This document shows positions 1 through 5,058 of a stretch of 5,640 nucleotides of DNA, in pieces. The stretch lies in the NCBI GenBank assembly GCA_947176285.1, contig CAMWQF010000203.1:1-5640 (forward strand). The letters run 5' to 3'. How positions within the stretch are numbered: the stretch's first letter is position 1; every line of letters starts with the position of its first letter. Both the position numbers and the translations under genes were made by a program. Origin of the DNA: an uncultured Porphyromonadaceae bacterium (GTDB taxonomy: Bacteria > Bacteroidota > Bacteroidia > Bacteroidales > Muribaculaceae). The notes below the pieces were generated by a model. That model was given only the letters and a program-made list of their open reading frames with translations. It searched no databases and was not told the origin of the DNA.

Positions 1-18
1 CTATTGTTAATACAGAAA

Positions 19-54
19 GGCGCGTGACGGGGCACATCGTGCTCCGTACGCGCC
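19..54. repeat. Strong GC-rich hairpin, REP-like or terminator-like
   Basis: GGCGCGT (19-25) pairs perfectly with ACGCGCC (48-54). After an unpaired G26, ACGGGGCAC (27-35) pairs with GTGCTCCGT (39-47) with one G-U wobble, leaving a 3-nt loop. That gives about 16 base pairs. Read on the minus strand the stem is followed by TTTCTGTATT, a modest T-rich tail; on the plus strand it is followed by C-rich sequence. It could be an intrinsic terminator for a minus-strand transcript, although no minus-strand gene is visible just to its right, or a dispersed palindromic element. The structure is directly visible; its role is inference. Confidence 0.6.
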
Positions 55-143
55 CCCCGGCATTATTTCTGCCCCGCCACCCTCTGGCAGGGAGGACAAA
101 GATAAGAATAATCCGATTGGTGAGGGAAGATTTTTGAGGGAGT

Positions 144-299
144 ATGATTCTTATATGGATTATTTATTGTAATTTTGAATTTCTTCCTGAAAACAGGGCT
201 GCTAAAACCTCATGCAGGGAGTGCGAAGTGACTGGGGATGCTGAGGAAATGGGGCTATTTGAACATCGATGGATTATGGAGTGTCAGAGTGAACAATAA
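144..299 (+). other. Doubtful 51-codon reading frame before the GH43 gene
   Basis: An ATG at 144 opens a 51-residue frame ending in TAA at 297-299, 18 bp before the GH43 start. The product would begin MILIWIIYCNF, carry a C-x2-C pair (residues 24-27), and end in an acidic, Trp-containing tail. An open run of this length is not rare by chance. I recognise no family, and the frame starts upstream of the candidate promoter at 170-177. It might be a leader peptide or a decayed gene remnant, but it is probably not a gene. Confidence 0.12.
147..177 (+). promoter_or_regulatory. Candidate Bacteroidetes promoter for the GH43 gene
   Basis: TAATTTTG at 170-177 matches the Bacteroidetes -7 consensus TAnnTTTG exactly. 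The position expected for the -33 TTTG box, with a 19-nt spacer, holds ATTC (147-150), a poor match. Transcription would begin near 184-187, giving a leader of about 130 nt before the ATG at 318. A caution: the 13-mer beginning here (170-182) recurs at 3633-3645 at the 3' end of aroA, where no promoter is expected in that direction, so the match may come from an A/T-rich repeat. Confidence 0.3.
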
Positions 300-317
300 A
301 TATAACCTATAAGTGTC

Positions 318-2267
318 ATGAAGAAGAGATTTTTTTGCAGTTTGATTGCGGCTTTGGCAGTCGTAACACCTATGTGGGGTGGAGTTGCAATCAATGAAAA
401 GATTAAAGACTCCGGAGAGATGGCGGGGTATCTGTTTGTATATTTCACTGGTAATGATCCTCGCGATGAGTCGATCAATTATGCTCTTAGCCGTGATGGC
501 CTCAATTTTAAAGCCCTTAATGATAATGCACCTATAGTTGATTCAAAATTGATCAGCGAGACCGGTGGTGTACGAGACCCTCATATCCTGCGCAGTGAGG
601 ACGGTAAGGAATTTTATATGGTTGCCACGGATATGACCTGCAACAAGGGATGGGATTCAAACCGAGGACTCACTCTGCTGAAATCATCAGATCTCGTGAA
701 CTGGACACCATCGGTAATCAATATTCAGAAACGCTACAAAGGTAATGAGGACCTGAAACGCGTATGGGCTCCGCAAACTATTTATGATAAAGATGCCGGG
801 AAATACATGGTCTATTTCTCCATGAAGCATGGGGATGGACCTGACATCATATATTACGTGTATGCAAATGATGATTTTACGGATTTCATCGGCAAGCCAA
901 AGCCTCTATTCATCCCTCAAAACAAAAAAAGCTGCATCGACGGCGACATTGTGTATAAGGATGGAGAATATCATCTTTTCTACAAGACTGAGGGTGACGG
1001 GAACGGCATAAAGAAGGCAGTGACCAAGAAACTAACTTCGGGGAAATGGACTGAATATCCGGATTATAAGCAGCAGACGAAGTATGCTGTAGAGGGCGCC
1101 GGGACATTCAAGTTGATTGATTCTGACAAGTATATCTTAATGTATGATGTCTACAACCGGGGTGCCTACCAATTTACTGAGTCAACGGATCTTGAAAATT
1201 TCCGGAATATCGACTCTGAGGTGAGTATGGATTTCCATCCGCGCCATGGCACTGTAATTCAGATTACAGAGGATGAATACCAAAGGCTTGAGAAGGCTTT
1301 TCCGAGTGCTGATGTGAAAATAGCGAATCCGGTGCTTCCCGAGTTTCATGCGGATCCGGAAATTCTTCTAAGTGCCAATACAGGAAAATACTATATATAC
1401 TCTACCACCGATGGTTTTCCGAAATGGGGAGGCACGTATTATACATGCTACAGCTCTGACAATCTGCGTGACTGGACATATGAAGGAGTAGCGCTTGATG
1501 CTTCCACAGAGTCGATACCATGGGCAGAGGGAAATCTTTGGGCTCCGGCTATTGAGGAGAAGATGATTGATGGCAAATACAAGTATTTCCTCTATTTCAG
1601 TGCAAAACCGAAAGGGAGCGATGCTAAGCAGATAGGAGTGGCAGTGGCAGACTCTCCTACGGGACCTTTCAAGGCTGACACCATGGCTATGATCACGAAG
1701 TCGCCTGCAGGAAGAGGTCAGCAAATCGATGTGGATGTCTTTACCGACCCCGTGTCAGGGAAACCATATCTATATTGGGGAAACGGGTATATGGCAGGTG
1801 CTGAATTGAACCCTGACATGAAGTCGATAAAGGAAGAAACTATCACAGTAATGACTCCTGAGGGTGGCACATTGCAAGATTACCGCTATCGGGAAGGACC
1901 TTACGTTTTCTATCGTGATGGCAAGTATTATTTCATGTGGTCGGTTGATGATACGGGTGCAGCCAACTATCATGTGGCATACGGCACATCTGATTCCCCG
2001 CTTGGACCTATCACAGTGGCAGATCGCCCGATAGTCCTTATCCAAAATGAACGAAACGGAATGATAGGAACCGCCCACAACTCCGTGCTACAAGTTCCGG
2101 GCAATGATGGAGAGGCGGACCGTTGGTATATTGTCTACCACCGCATCAATCCTGACTACAAGGCTAAGGAGAACGGACCGGGCTATCACCGCGAAGTATG
2201 CATCTCGCCTTTGAAGTTCAATCCTGACGGAACTATAATTGAAGTAAACCCGAAACGGGTGAATTAA
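318..2267 (+). CDS. Secreted tandem-domain GH43 glycoside hydrolase
   Basis: The 649-residue product is an exported glycosidase with two GH43 five-bladed beta-propeller domains, a family that includes alpha-L-arabinofuranosidases and beta-xylosidases. Residues 1-24 look like a signal peptide (basic MKKR, then a hydrophobic run). Cys7 is too close to the start for a lipobox, so the enzyme is probably periplasmic or released. Domain 1 spans about 36-325, with candidate base Asp87 (RDPHI), pKa modulator Asp208 (CIDGD), acid Glu259 (VEG) and His310 (HPRHGT). Domain 2 spans about 335-645, with Asp346 (HADPE), Asp471 (QQIDVD), Glu526 (YREGP) and His587 (GTAHNS). Both domains therefore look catalytically equipped, by motif recognition without an alignment. 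ATG 318 is the first start after an in-frame TAA at 303-305. No SusC/SusD or other polysaccharide-utilisation gene is in the window, so substrate and regulation cannot be inferred. The stop overlaps that of the convergent permease gene. Confidence 0.9.
   Translation: MKKRFFCSLIAALAVVTPMWGGVAINEKIKDSGEMAGYLFVYFTGNDPRDESINYALSRDGLNFKALNDNAPIVDSKLISETGGVRDPHILRSEDGKEFYMVATDMTCNKGWDSNRGLTLLKSSDLVNWTPSVINIQKRYKGNEDLKRVWAPQTIYDKDAGKYMVYFSMKHGDGPDIIYYVYANDDFTDFIGKPKPLFIPQNKKSCIDGDIVYKDGEYHLFYKTEGDGNGIKKAVTKKLTSGKWTEYPDYKQQTKYAVEGAGTFKLIDSDKYILMYDVYNRGAYQFTESTDLENFRNIDSEVSMDFHPRHGTVIQITEDEYQRLEKAFPSADVKIANPVLPEFHADPEILLSANTGKYYIYSTTDGFPKWGGTYYTCYSSDNLRDWTYEGVALDASTESIPWAEGNLWAPAIEEKMIDGKYKYFLYFSAKPKGSDAKQIGVAVADSPTGPFKADTMAMITKSPAGRGQQIDVDVFTDPVSGKPYLYWGNGYMAGAELNPDMKSIKEETITVMTPEGGTLQDYRYREGPYVFYRDGKYYFMWSVDDTGAANYHVAYGTSDSPLGPITVADRPIVLIQNERNGMIGTAHNSVLQVPGNDGEADRWYIVYHRINPDYKAKENGPGYHREVCISPLKFNPDGTIIEVNPKRVN
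2264..2267. other. Shared convergent stop codons (TTAA)
   Basis: The plus-strand GH43 gene ends with TAA at 2265-2267 and the minus-strand permease ends with TAA read from 2266 to 2264. One palindromic TTAA thus serves both stops, and the genes overlap tail to tail by 4 bp. No intrinsic terminator with a T-tract lies between them. Only a 5-bp hairpin (ACCCG at 2248-2252 with CGGGT at 2256-2260) is visible, inside the GH43 coding end. Read-through would produce antisense RNA over the other gene. Confidence 0.85.
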
Positions 2268-3055
2268 CGCTTTAGGAGGGTGAGGGCGTAGAGAAGTGTG
2301 AGGAGGATTACGATGACGGCGGAAGCAGGGACATCAATTATGACGGAGAGCCATAAGCCGCCTATGCAGCCGATTAGAGAGACTGCACCCGATATCAGCA
2401 TCATGCGGCGATAGCTGTTAGTGAGGCGTTCGGCTGTCAGTTGCGGGAGTGATACGAGCGACATCAGTAGCATGACTCCTATCATCTTTATCGTCAACAC
2501 TATGCCTATAGATACCATAACCATCATAAGGGTATTGATGAAGTTTACCGGGAGATGGCGTGTTCGAGCGAAGTCTTCATCGAAACTTACGGCTACTATC
2601 GTTTTGCCCAAAAGGGCGTATACTCCCACAGCCAATGCCGCGAATATGGCAAATGCCCAAAGGTCGGTGCGCGTTATGTTAAGTACGTTGCCGAATAGGA
2701 ATGAATTGAGTTCCGGGACATAGCCAGGGGTGAGGAAAACGAAAAGTATGCCGAGCGCCATACCGAGTGCCCAGACTACCGCTATGGCAGAGTCTTGCCT
2801 CACTTTTCGGCGCGACATTGCATCGACACCAATGCTTCCGGCAATGGCGAATGCAGCAGCTGTAACGATGGGATTCCATCCCATAAAGTAGCCGAGGCCG
2901 AGGCCTCCGAAGCAAGTATGTGTGATGCCGCCGGCAATGAATACCATTCGGCGAGTGACTATATATACGCCGATCACAGCGCATGCAATCGAAATCAGCG
3001 CGACTCCTGCAAGGGCATTGCGGAAGAAGGCATACTGTAATAATTCATAATCCAT
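2264..3055 (-). CDS. ABC-3 family metal ABC transporter permease (ZnuB/TroC/MntB-like)
   Basis: This 263-residue integral membrane protein belongs to the ABC-3 permease family, which imports zinc, manganese or iron with an ATPase and a periplasmic metal-binding protein. About eight hydrophobic segments are visible, near residues 13-33, 39-58, 62-79, 89-110, 132-150, 173-200, 219-238 and 244-262. Family signatures are VTRRMVFIAGGITHTCFGG (33-51), the loop SFDEDFARTRHLPV (157-170), and MIGVMLLMSLVSLPQLTA (191-208), the likely coupling region to the ATPase. Length is normal. The start at 3055 is preferred because the next in-frame Met is residue 37, after the first membrane segment. The first six codons lie inside a 7-nt repeat array. 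Neither ATPase nor binding protein is in the window, so they must be encoded elsewhere, and the metal cannot be decided. The gene follows the small membrane-protein gene by 81 bp. Confidence 0.88.
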   Translation of the reverse strand: MDYELLQYAFFRNALAGVALISIACAVIGVYIVTRRMVFIAGGITHTCFGGLGLGYFMGWNPIVTAAAFAIAGSIGVDAMSRRKVRQDSAIAVVWALGMALGILFVFLTPGYVPELNSFLFGNVLNITRTDLWAFAIFAALAVGVYALLGKTIVAVSFDEDFARTRHLPVNFINTLMMVMVSIGIVLTIKMIGVMLLMSLVSLPQLTAERLTNSYRRMMLISGAVSLIGCIGGLWLSVIIDVPASAVIVILLTLLYALTLLKR

Positions 3056-3058
3056 AAT
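3038..3058 (-). repeat. 7-nt imperfect tandem array containing the permease start codon
   Basis: On the minus strand three 7-nt units run ATTATGG, ATTATGA, ATTATTA. The initiator ATG (3055-3053) lies in the first unit and the array encodes residues 1-6, MDYELL. A/T-rich arrays of this type are familiar in Bacteroidales intergenic DNA (from memory). Here the array forms the start of a conserved gene. Confidence 0.55.
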
Positions 3059-3065
3059 TAGGGGG

Positions 3066-3118
3066 GTGAGGTTTCTAGGAATCGTGGTGTCTAGGGATCA
3101 AGGTGTCTAGGGGCTAGG
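3066..3118 (-). repeat. 8-nt modular repeat tract in the 81-bp gap before the permease gene
   Basis: On the plus strand three 16-nt units with about four differences between neighbours occupy 3071-3086, 3087-3102 and 3103-3118. On the minus strand they resolve into 8-nt modules: CTAGACAC twice, CTTGATCC, CACGATTC, CTAGAAAC, then CTCACCCC. The end GTGAGGTTTC (3066-3075, plus strand) is identical to 4331-4340 inside aroA, and AGGGATCAAG (3093-3102) recurs on the opposite strand at 3686-3695. It fills most of the permease 5' untranslated region. Confidence 0.65.
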
Positions 3119-3136
3119 GAATAGGTTTGGGGATCT

Positions 3137-3604
3137 TTAGGCTTCGGAGAGTAGGAGTTCGAGTTCCGGCTTTAGGTCGGCGGGAAGGTTGATGCGGCGC
3201 TTTTCAAGGCTGACAGCCCAACCGGGAGCATCATCCGGGAGAAGGGTCAGCAAGACGTCACGGAATTCTTCTGTCTCTTCATCGGTGTAGTCGGAAGCCT
3301 GACGTCCGGCAAAGCGGTCAAGTTCCTCATCGTCGTAGTAGACGGGAGGCTCGTTAATCTGTCCGGTTTTCTCGCAGATGGCATGTAGTCCACAGCATAT
3401 TGCGTTGTCCGTTTTCCGTTGTCCGTTTTCCGTTGATTGCTGATCGTCGTGTCTTGACTCTTCACTCTTCATACTTGGCTCTTCGCCATTGTTGATATGG
3501 TGGTGGAGGGATGATCCGTGGCGTTGGGTGCGAAAACGCTCCCATGCCCAAAGGATAACTCCTATGGCAATCGTCACTGCTAATATCAATATTGCTCCTG
3601 GCAT
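3137..3604 (-). CDS. Small membrane-anchored protein with CCG-x4-C motif, function unknown
   Basis: I cannot name this 155-residue protein. Residues 3-21 form one hydrophobic helix followed by WERFRTQR, suggesting an N-terminal anchor with a cytoplasmic C-terminus. Residues 26-67 form a low-complexity His/Ser/Glu/Gln linker. The conserved-looking part is 68-155: a cysteine motif CCGLHAICEK (70-79), an acidic YYDDEELDRFAGR segment (89-101), DYTDEETEEF (105-114), and a C-terminal INLP helix region. From memory, Bacteroidales genomes carry similar proteins with this Cys motif and DEELDR segment, usually annotated as hypothetical. The three cysteines could bind a metal or Fe-S cluster, which is speculation. 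Much of the linker (45-67, positions 3404-3472) is encoded by simple repeats. Met1 is preferred over Met45, which would delete the membrane helix. The gene begins 25 bp after aroA stops, suggesting co-transcription. Confidence 0.72.
   Translation of the reverse strand: MPGAILILAVTIAIGVILWAWERFRTQRHGSSLHHHINNGEEPSMKSEESRHDDQQSTENGQRKTDNAICCGLHAICEKTGQINEPPVYYDDEELDRFAGRQASDYTDEETEEFRDVLLTLLPDDAPGWAVSLEKRRINLPADLKPELELLLSEA
3403..3435 (-). repeat. 14-nt tandem repeat inside the small membrane-protein gene
   Basis: The plus-strand unit CGTTGTCCGTTTTC occurs at 3403-3416 and 3417-3430, then CGTTG at 3431-3435, about 2.4 perfect copies. Because 14 is not divisible by three, the copies are translated in different frames, giving TENGQ and then RKTDN (residues 58-67). 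Positions 3410-3431 match 5380-5401 in queA at 21 of 22 bases. Just upstream in the gene, MKSEES is encoded by a GTGAAGA-type repeat. Confidence 0.75.
3454..3466 (-). repeat. 13-nt direct repeat copy (AGTGAAGAGTCAA)
   Basis: The 13-mer TTGACTCTTCACT on the plus strand occurs here, within the linker of the small membrane protein, and again at 3651-3663 within the C-terminal tail of aroA. Both copies are translated on the minus strand. The bases next to this copy extend it into a short GTGAAGA tandem. Two identical 13-mers under 200 bp apart in neighbouring genes are unlikely by chance. Confidence 0.55.
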
Positions 3605-3629
3605 ACCAATATAATTTAGAATTGGGAAT

Positions 3630-4940
3630 TTATAATTTTGAATTTAGATTTTGACTCTTCACTACAAGCGTATCTCCCTCGAAAACTTGATCCCTCTTTA
3701 ATTTAGACTTGCATAGTTTTCGGATTTCTTGCCAATAGTCGGGGAAGGATTTCTCGACTACGGTGGAATCCTCAATTCGCAACTTGGGAAATATCAGTTT
3801 TGCGGGGGCAAATGCCATTGCCATGCGGTGGTCCAAATAAGTTCGAATAAGGGGTTCCGGGTCCGGGTCACAATGATCGCCATCCCATGCCATTGTATCC
3901 TCACCGATGGTAAGGATATAGCCCAGCCGACGAAGTTCCGCAGCGAGAGCAGCCATACGGTCGGTCTCCTTGTGGCGAAGGTGGGCAATTCCTTCTATTC
4001 GGAAGGGAATGCCCGAGAGGCAAAAGCCTACGGCTATGGCTGGCACTAAGTCCGGAGCATCGTTTAGATTGAGAGAGATGCCCTCCTGCCCCCTAAAGGG
4101 GGAGGTTTGAAGCCGGCTTTCAGCATCGGCAAATATAGCGGCTACGCGGCTGTCGCCTTGAAGGGATTCTGCCGGGGATTTCAGGGTCGGCATCTCGAAA
4201 CGGGGAATATTTATGCCGTTCGCTTTGGCAATAAGACGAGTCTCAAAGAAATATGAGGCTCCGCTCCAGTCGCCCTCTATATCGTAACGGGCACATTGGG
4301 CATAGCCGGTGGTGCGGACGACAATTTCTAGTGAGGTTTCGAGGTTTCGAGGTTTCGAGGTTTCAGGGGTCAGGCTCTGAGAACTGACGTCGGCACCGAA
4401 GGAGCGCATCACACCGGCGGTCATCTCGATATACGGACGCGATACGACTTGGCCGGTAAGCCGGATAATGGTGTCGGTCTCCCATGTCGGGGCTGCCAAC
4501 ATCAGGGCAGAGATATACTGGCTGCTTACGCTCCCGTCAAGTTCAATGGTCCCGCCCGAGAGATGTTTTCCCTTGATTTGGATTCCGTTTTCCGAGGGGA
4601 TGAGGTTAATTTCGGCACCCATCCTGCGCAAAGCATCAATGAGGGTGGCGTGTGGCCGCTCCATGAGGCGTGGACTTCCGATGAGTGTTATGTCAAGACC
4701 CGGAATGGAAGCACATGCCGCCATGCCGAAACGTAGGGTGGTACCCCCCTCCCCTATGTCAACCTTAGCAGGCTTTCCGTCAGCCAAAGCATTGCGCACA
4801 GTTTCGGTAAGCCTCAGCATTCCGCGAGTGTCGCCACAGTCGGGAAGGTTTGTGAGGACTGTATCGTGCCCACCGAGCAAGCGGCAGACAAGGGCACGGG
4901 CGGCAATGCTTTTGGAGCCTGGTATGTTTATAATTGTCAT
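3630..4940 (-). CDS. aroA: 3-phosphoshikimate 1-carboxyvinyltransferase (EPSP synthase)
   Basis: AroA joins phosphoenolpyruvate to shikimate-3-phosphate in the cytoplasm, the step before chorismate. The 436-residue product shows family motifs in order: PGSKSIAAR (7-15), GEGGTTLR (63-70; a variant of GNxGTxxR with Glu for Asn), SSQYISALMLAAP (139-151), SRPYIEM (167-173), EGDWSGASYFF (222-232), DAPDLVPAIAV (294-304), LRHKETDRM (321-329), DHRMAMAFA (370-378) and EKSFPDYW (396-403). Catalytic and ligand residues appear retained. Oddities: only six residues precede PGSKS, where relatives usually have about 15-20, and a stop (TAG at 4949-4947) lies just upstream, so no longer start exists. Residues about 187-205 and 278-290 look like inserts encoded by simple repeats, and residues 411-436 form a non-conserved tail after the normal end. 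These offset the short N-terminus. aroA follows queA by 110 bp and precedes the small membrane-protein gene by 25 bp. Confidence 0.93.
   Translation of the reverse strand: MTIINIPGSKSIAARALVCRLLGGHDTVLTNLPDCGDTRGMLRLTETVRNALADGKPAKVDIGEGGTTLRFGMAACASIPGLDITLIGSPRLMERPHATLIDALRRMGAEINLIPSENGIQIKGKHLSGGTIELDGSVSSQYISALMLAAPTWETDTIIRLTGQVVSRPYIEMTAGVMRSFGADVSSQSLTPETSKPRNLETSLEIVVRTTGYAQCARYDIEGDWSGASYFFETRLIAKANGINIPRFEMPTLKSPAESLQGDSRVAAIFADAESRLQTSPFRGQEGISLNLNDAPDLVPAIAVGFCLSGIPFRIEGIAHLRHKETDRMAALAAELRRLGYILTIGEDTMAWDGDHCDPDPEPLIRTYLDHRMAMAFAPAKLIFPKLRIEDSTVVEKSFPDYWQEIRKLCKSKLKRDQVFEGDTLVVKSQNLNSKL
3633..3710 (-). repeat. Repeat-mosaic C-terminal extension of aroA
   Basis: After the usual family end (EKSFPDYWQEIRKL) the gene runs on for 26 codons. 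The tract contains two 8-nt modules of the CTCGAAAC family on the plus strand (CTCGAAAA, CTTGATCC; 3678-3693), the 13-mer TTGACTCTTCACT (3651-3663, also at 3454-3466), and the 13-mer TAATTTTGAATTT (3633-3645, also at 170-182). The A/T-rich pattern continues past the stop into the 25-bp gap. The extension looks like read-through into repeat DNA rather than a conserved tail. Confidence 0.55.
4085..4105. repeat. GC-rich palindrome translated inside aroA
   Basis: CCT (4085-4087), unpaired G4088 and CCCCC (4089-4093) pair with GGGGG (4098-4102) and AGG (4103-4105) around a TAAA loop, an 8-bp stem. Translated on the minus strand it gives part of LQTSPFRGQEGI (residues 278-289). That peptide sits just before the conserved DAPDLVP motif and does not resemble EPSP synthase. 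CCCCCTAAAGGGGG-type palindromes are, from memory, a common dispersed element in Bacteroidetes genomes. Confidence 0.6.
4333..4364 (-). repeat. Perfect 8-nt tandem repeat (GAAACCTC)x4 inside aroA
   Basis: Four uninterrupted copies of GAGGTTTC (plus strand) lie within the aroA reading frame. With an 8-nt unit all three frames are used in turn, giving ETSKPRNLETS (residues 193-203). Gain or loss of one unit shifts the frame, while three units would be neutral. It belongs to the same 8-nt family as 3066-3118, 3678-3693 and 5027-5058. Confidence 0.88.
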
Positions 4941-4966
4941 AGTTTTCTATTTATAGATCGTGTTTA

Positions 4967-5002
4967 TTGGACTAATTGGACTAATTGGACTAATTAGACT
5001 AA
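4967..5002 (-). repeat. 9-nt tandem array in the aroA leader
   Basis: Four tandem units of TTGGACTAA (plus strand) run 4967-4975, 4976-4984, 4985-4993 and 4994-5002, the last with one change (TTAGACTAA). They end 26 bp before the aroA start codon and fill about a third of the 110-bp gap between queA and aroA. The array could affect expression through spacing or RNA structure, but I see no operator or promoter box in it. Confidence 0.85.
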
Positions 5003-5026
5003 TAGAATTCACAATTGAAAAATCCC

Positions 5027-5058
5027 CTCGACCCCTCGAAACCCAGAAACCTAATAAA
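5027..5058 (+). repeat. 8-nt modular repeat tract overlapping the queA stop
   Basis: Four successive 8-nt modules read CTCGACCC, CTCGAAAC, CCAGAAAC and CTAATAAA on the plus strand. This is the family seen inside aroA and before the permease gene, but in the opposite orientation to those two. The queA stop codon (TAG, 5053-5051) lies in the last module, so the repeat begins exactly where the conserved QueA sequence (GDACLFY) ends. Confidence 0.55.

Larger units (their letters stand above)
1..317. other. Gene-free left flank
   Basis: I see no convincing gene here. From left to right it holds a strong hairpin (19-54), two weaker GC-rich inverted repeats (69-73 with 86-90, and 76-79 with 85-88), a Bacteroidetes-type -7 box (170-177), and an A/T-rich leader running into the GH43 start at 318. 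One frame is open without an ATG start from 11 to a stop at 170-172, and another from an ATG at 144 to a stop at 297-299. Neither resembles a protein I recognise. Whatever lies left of position 1 is unknown, so the hairpin may belong to an upstream gene. Confidence 0.6.

Noticed and set aside
11..172. Open plus-strand frame at the left edge
   Set aside because: It is bounded by an in-frame TAA at 8-10, has no usable start codon, and reads through the strong hairpin; likely chance openness in GC-rich DNA.
1368..1724. 118-codon minus-strand frame
   Set aside because: It lies entirely inside the GH43 gene, opposite conserved catalytic-domain sequence, and its product is Cys/Arg/Ser-rich shadow sequence.
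2248..2260. Intrinsic terminator at the convergent junction
   Set aside because: The stem is only 5 bp and neither strand has a clear T-tract after it.
4326..4385. Frameshift or pseudogene in aroA
   Set aside because: All family motifs before and after each insert are in one frame, with no internal stop.
4468..4956. 162-codon plus-strand frame
   Set aside because: It is antisense to the conserved N-terminal half of aroA, whose motifs are intact; the product resembles no family.
5046..5053. Minus-strand promoter for aroA
   Set aside because: TAGGTTTC only partly matches TAnnTTTG, lies in the queA stop and the 8-nt repeat, and has no recognisable -33 box; co-transcription with queA is simpler.
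3066..5058. CRISPR array
   Set aside because: The repeats are 7-16 nt, directly abutting or scattered, without spacers of constant length and without cas genes.
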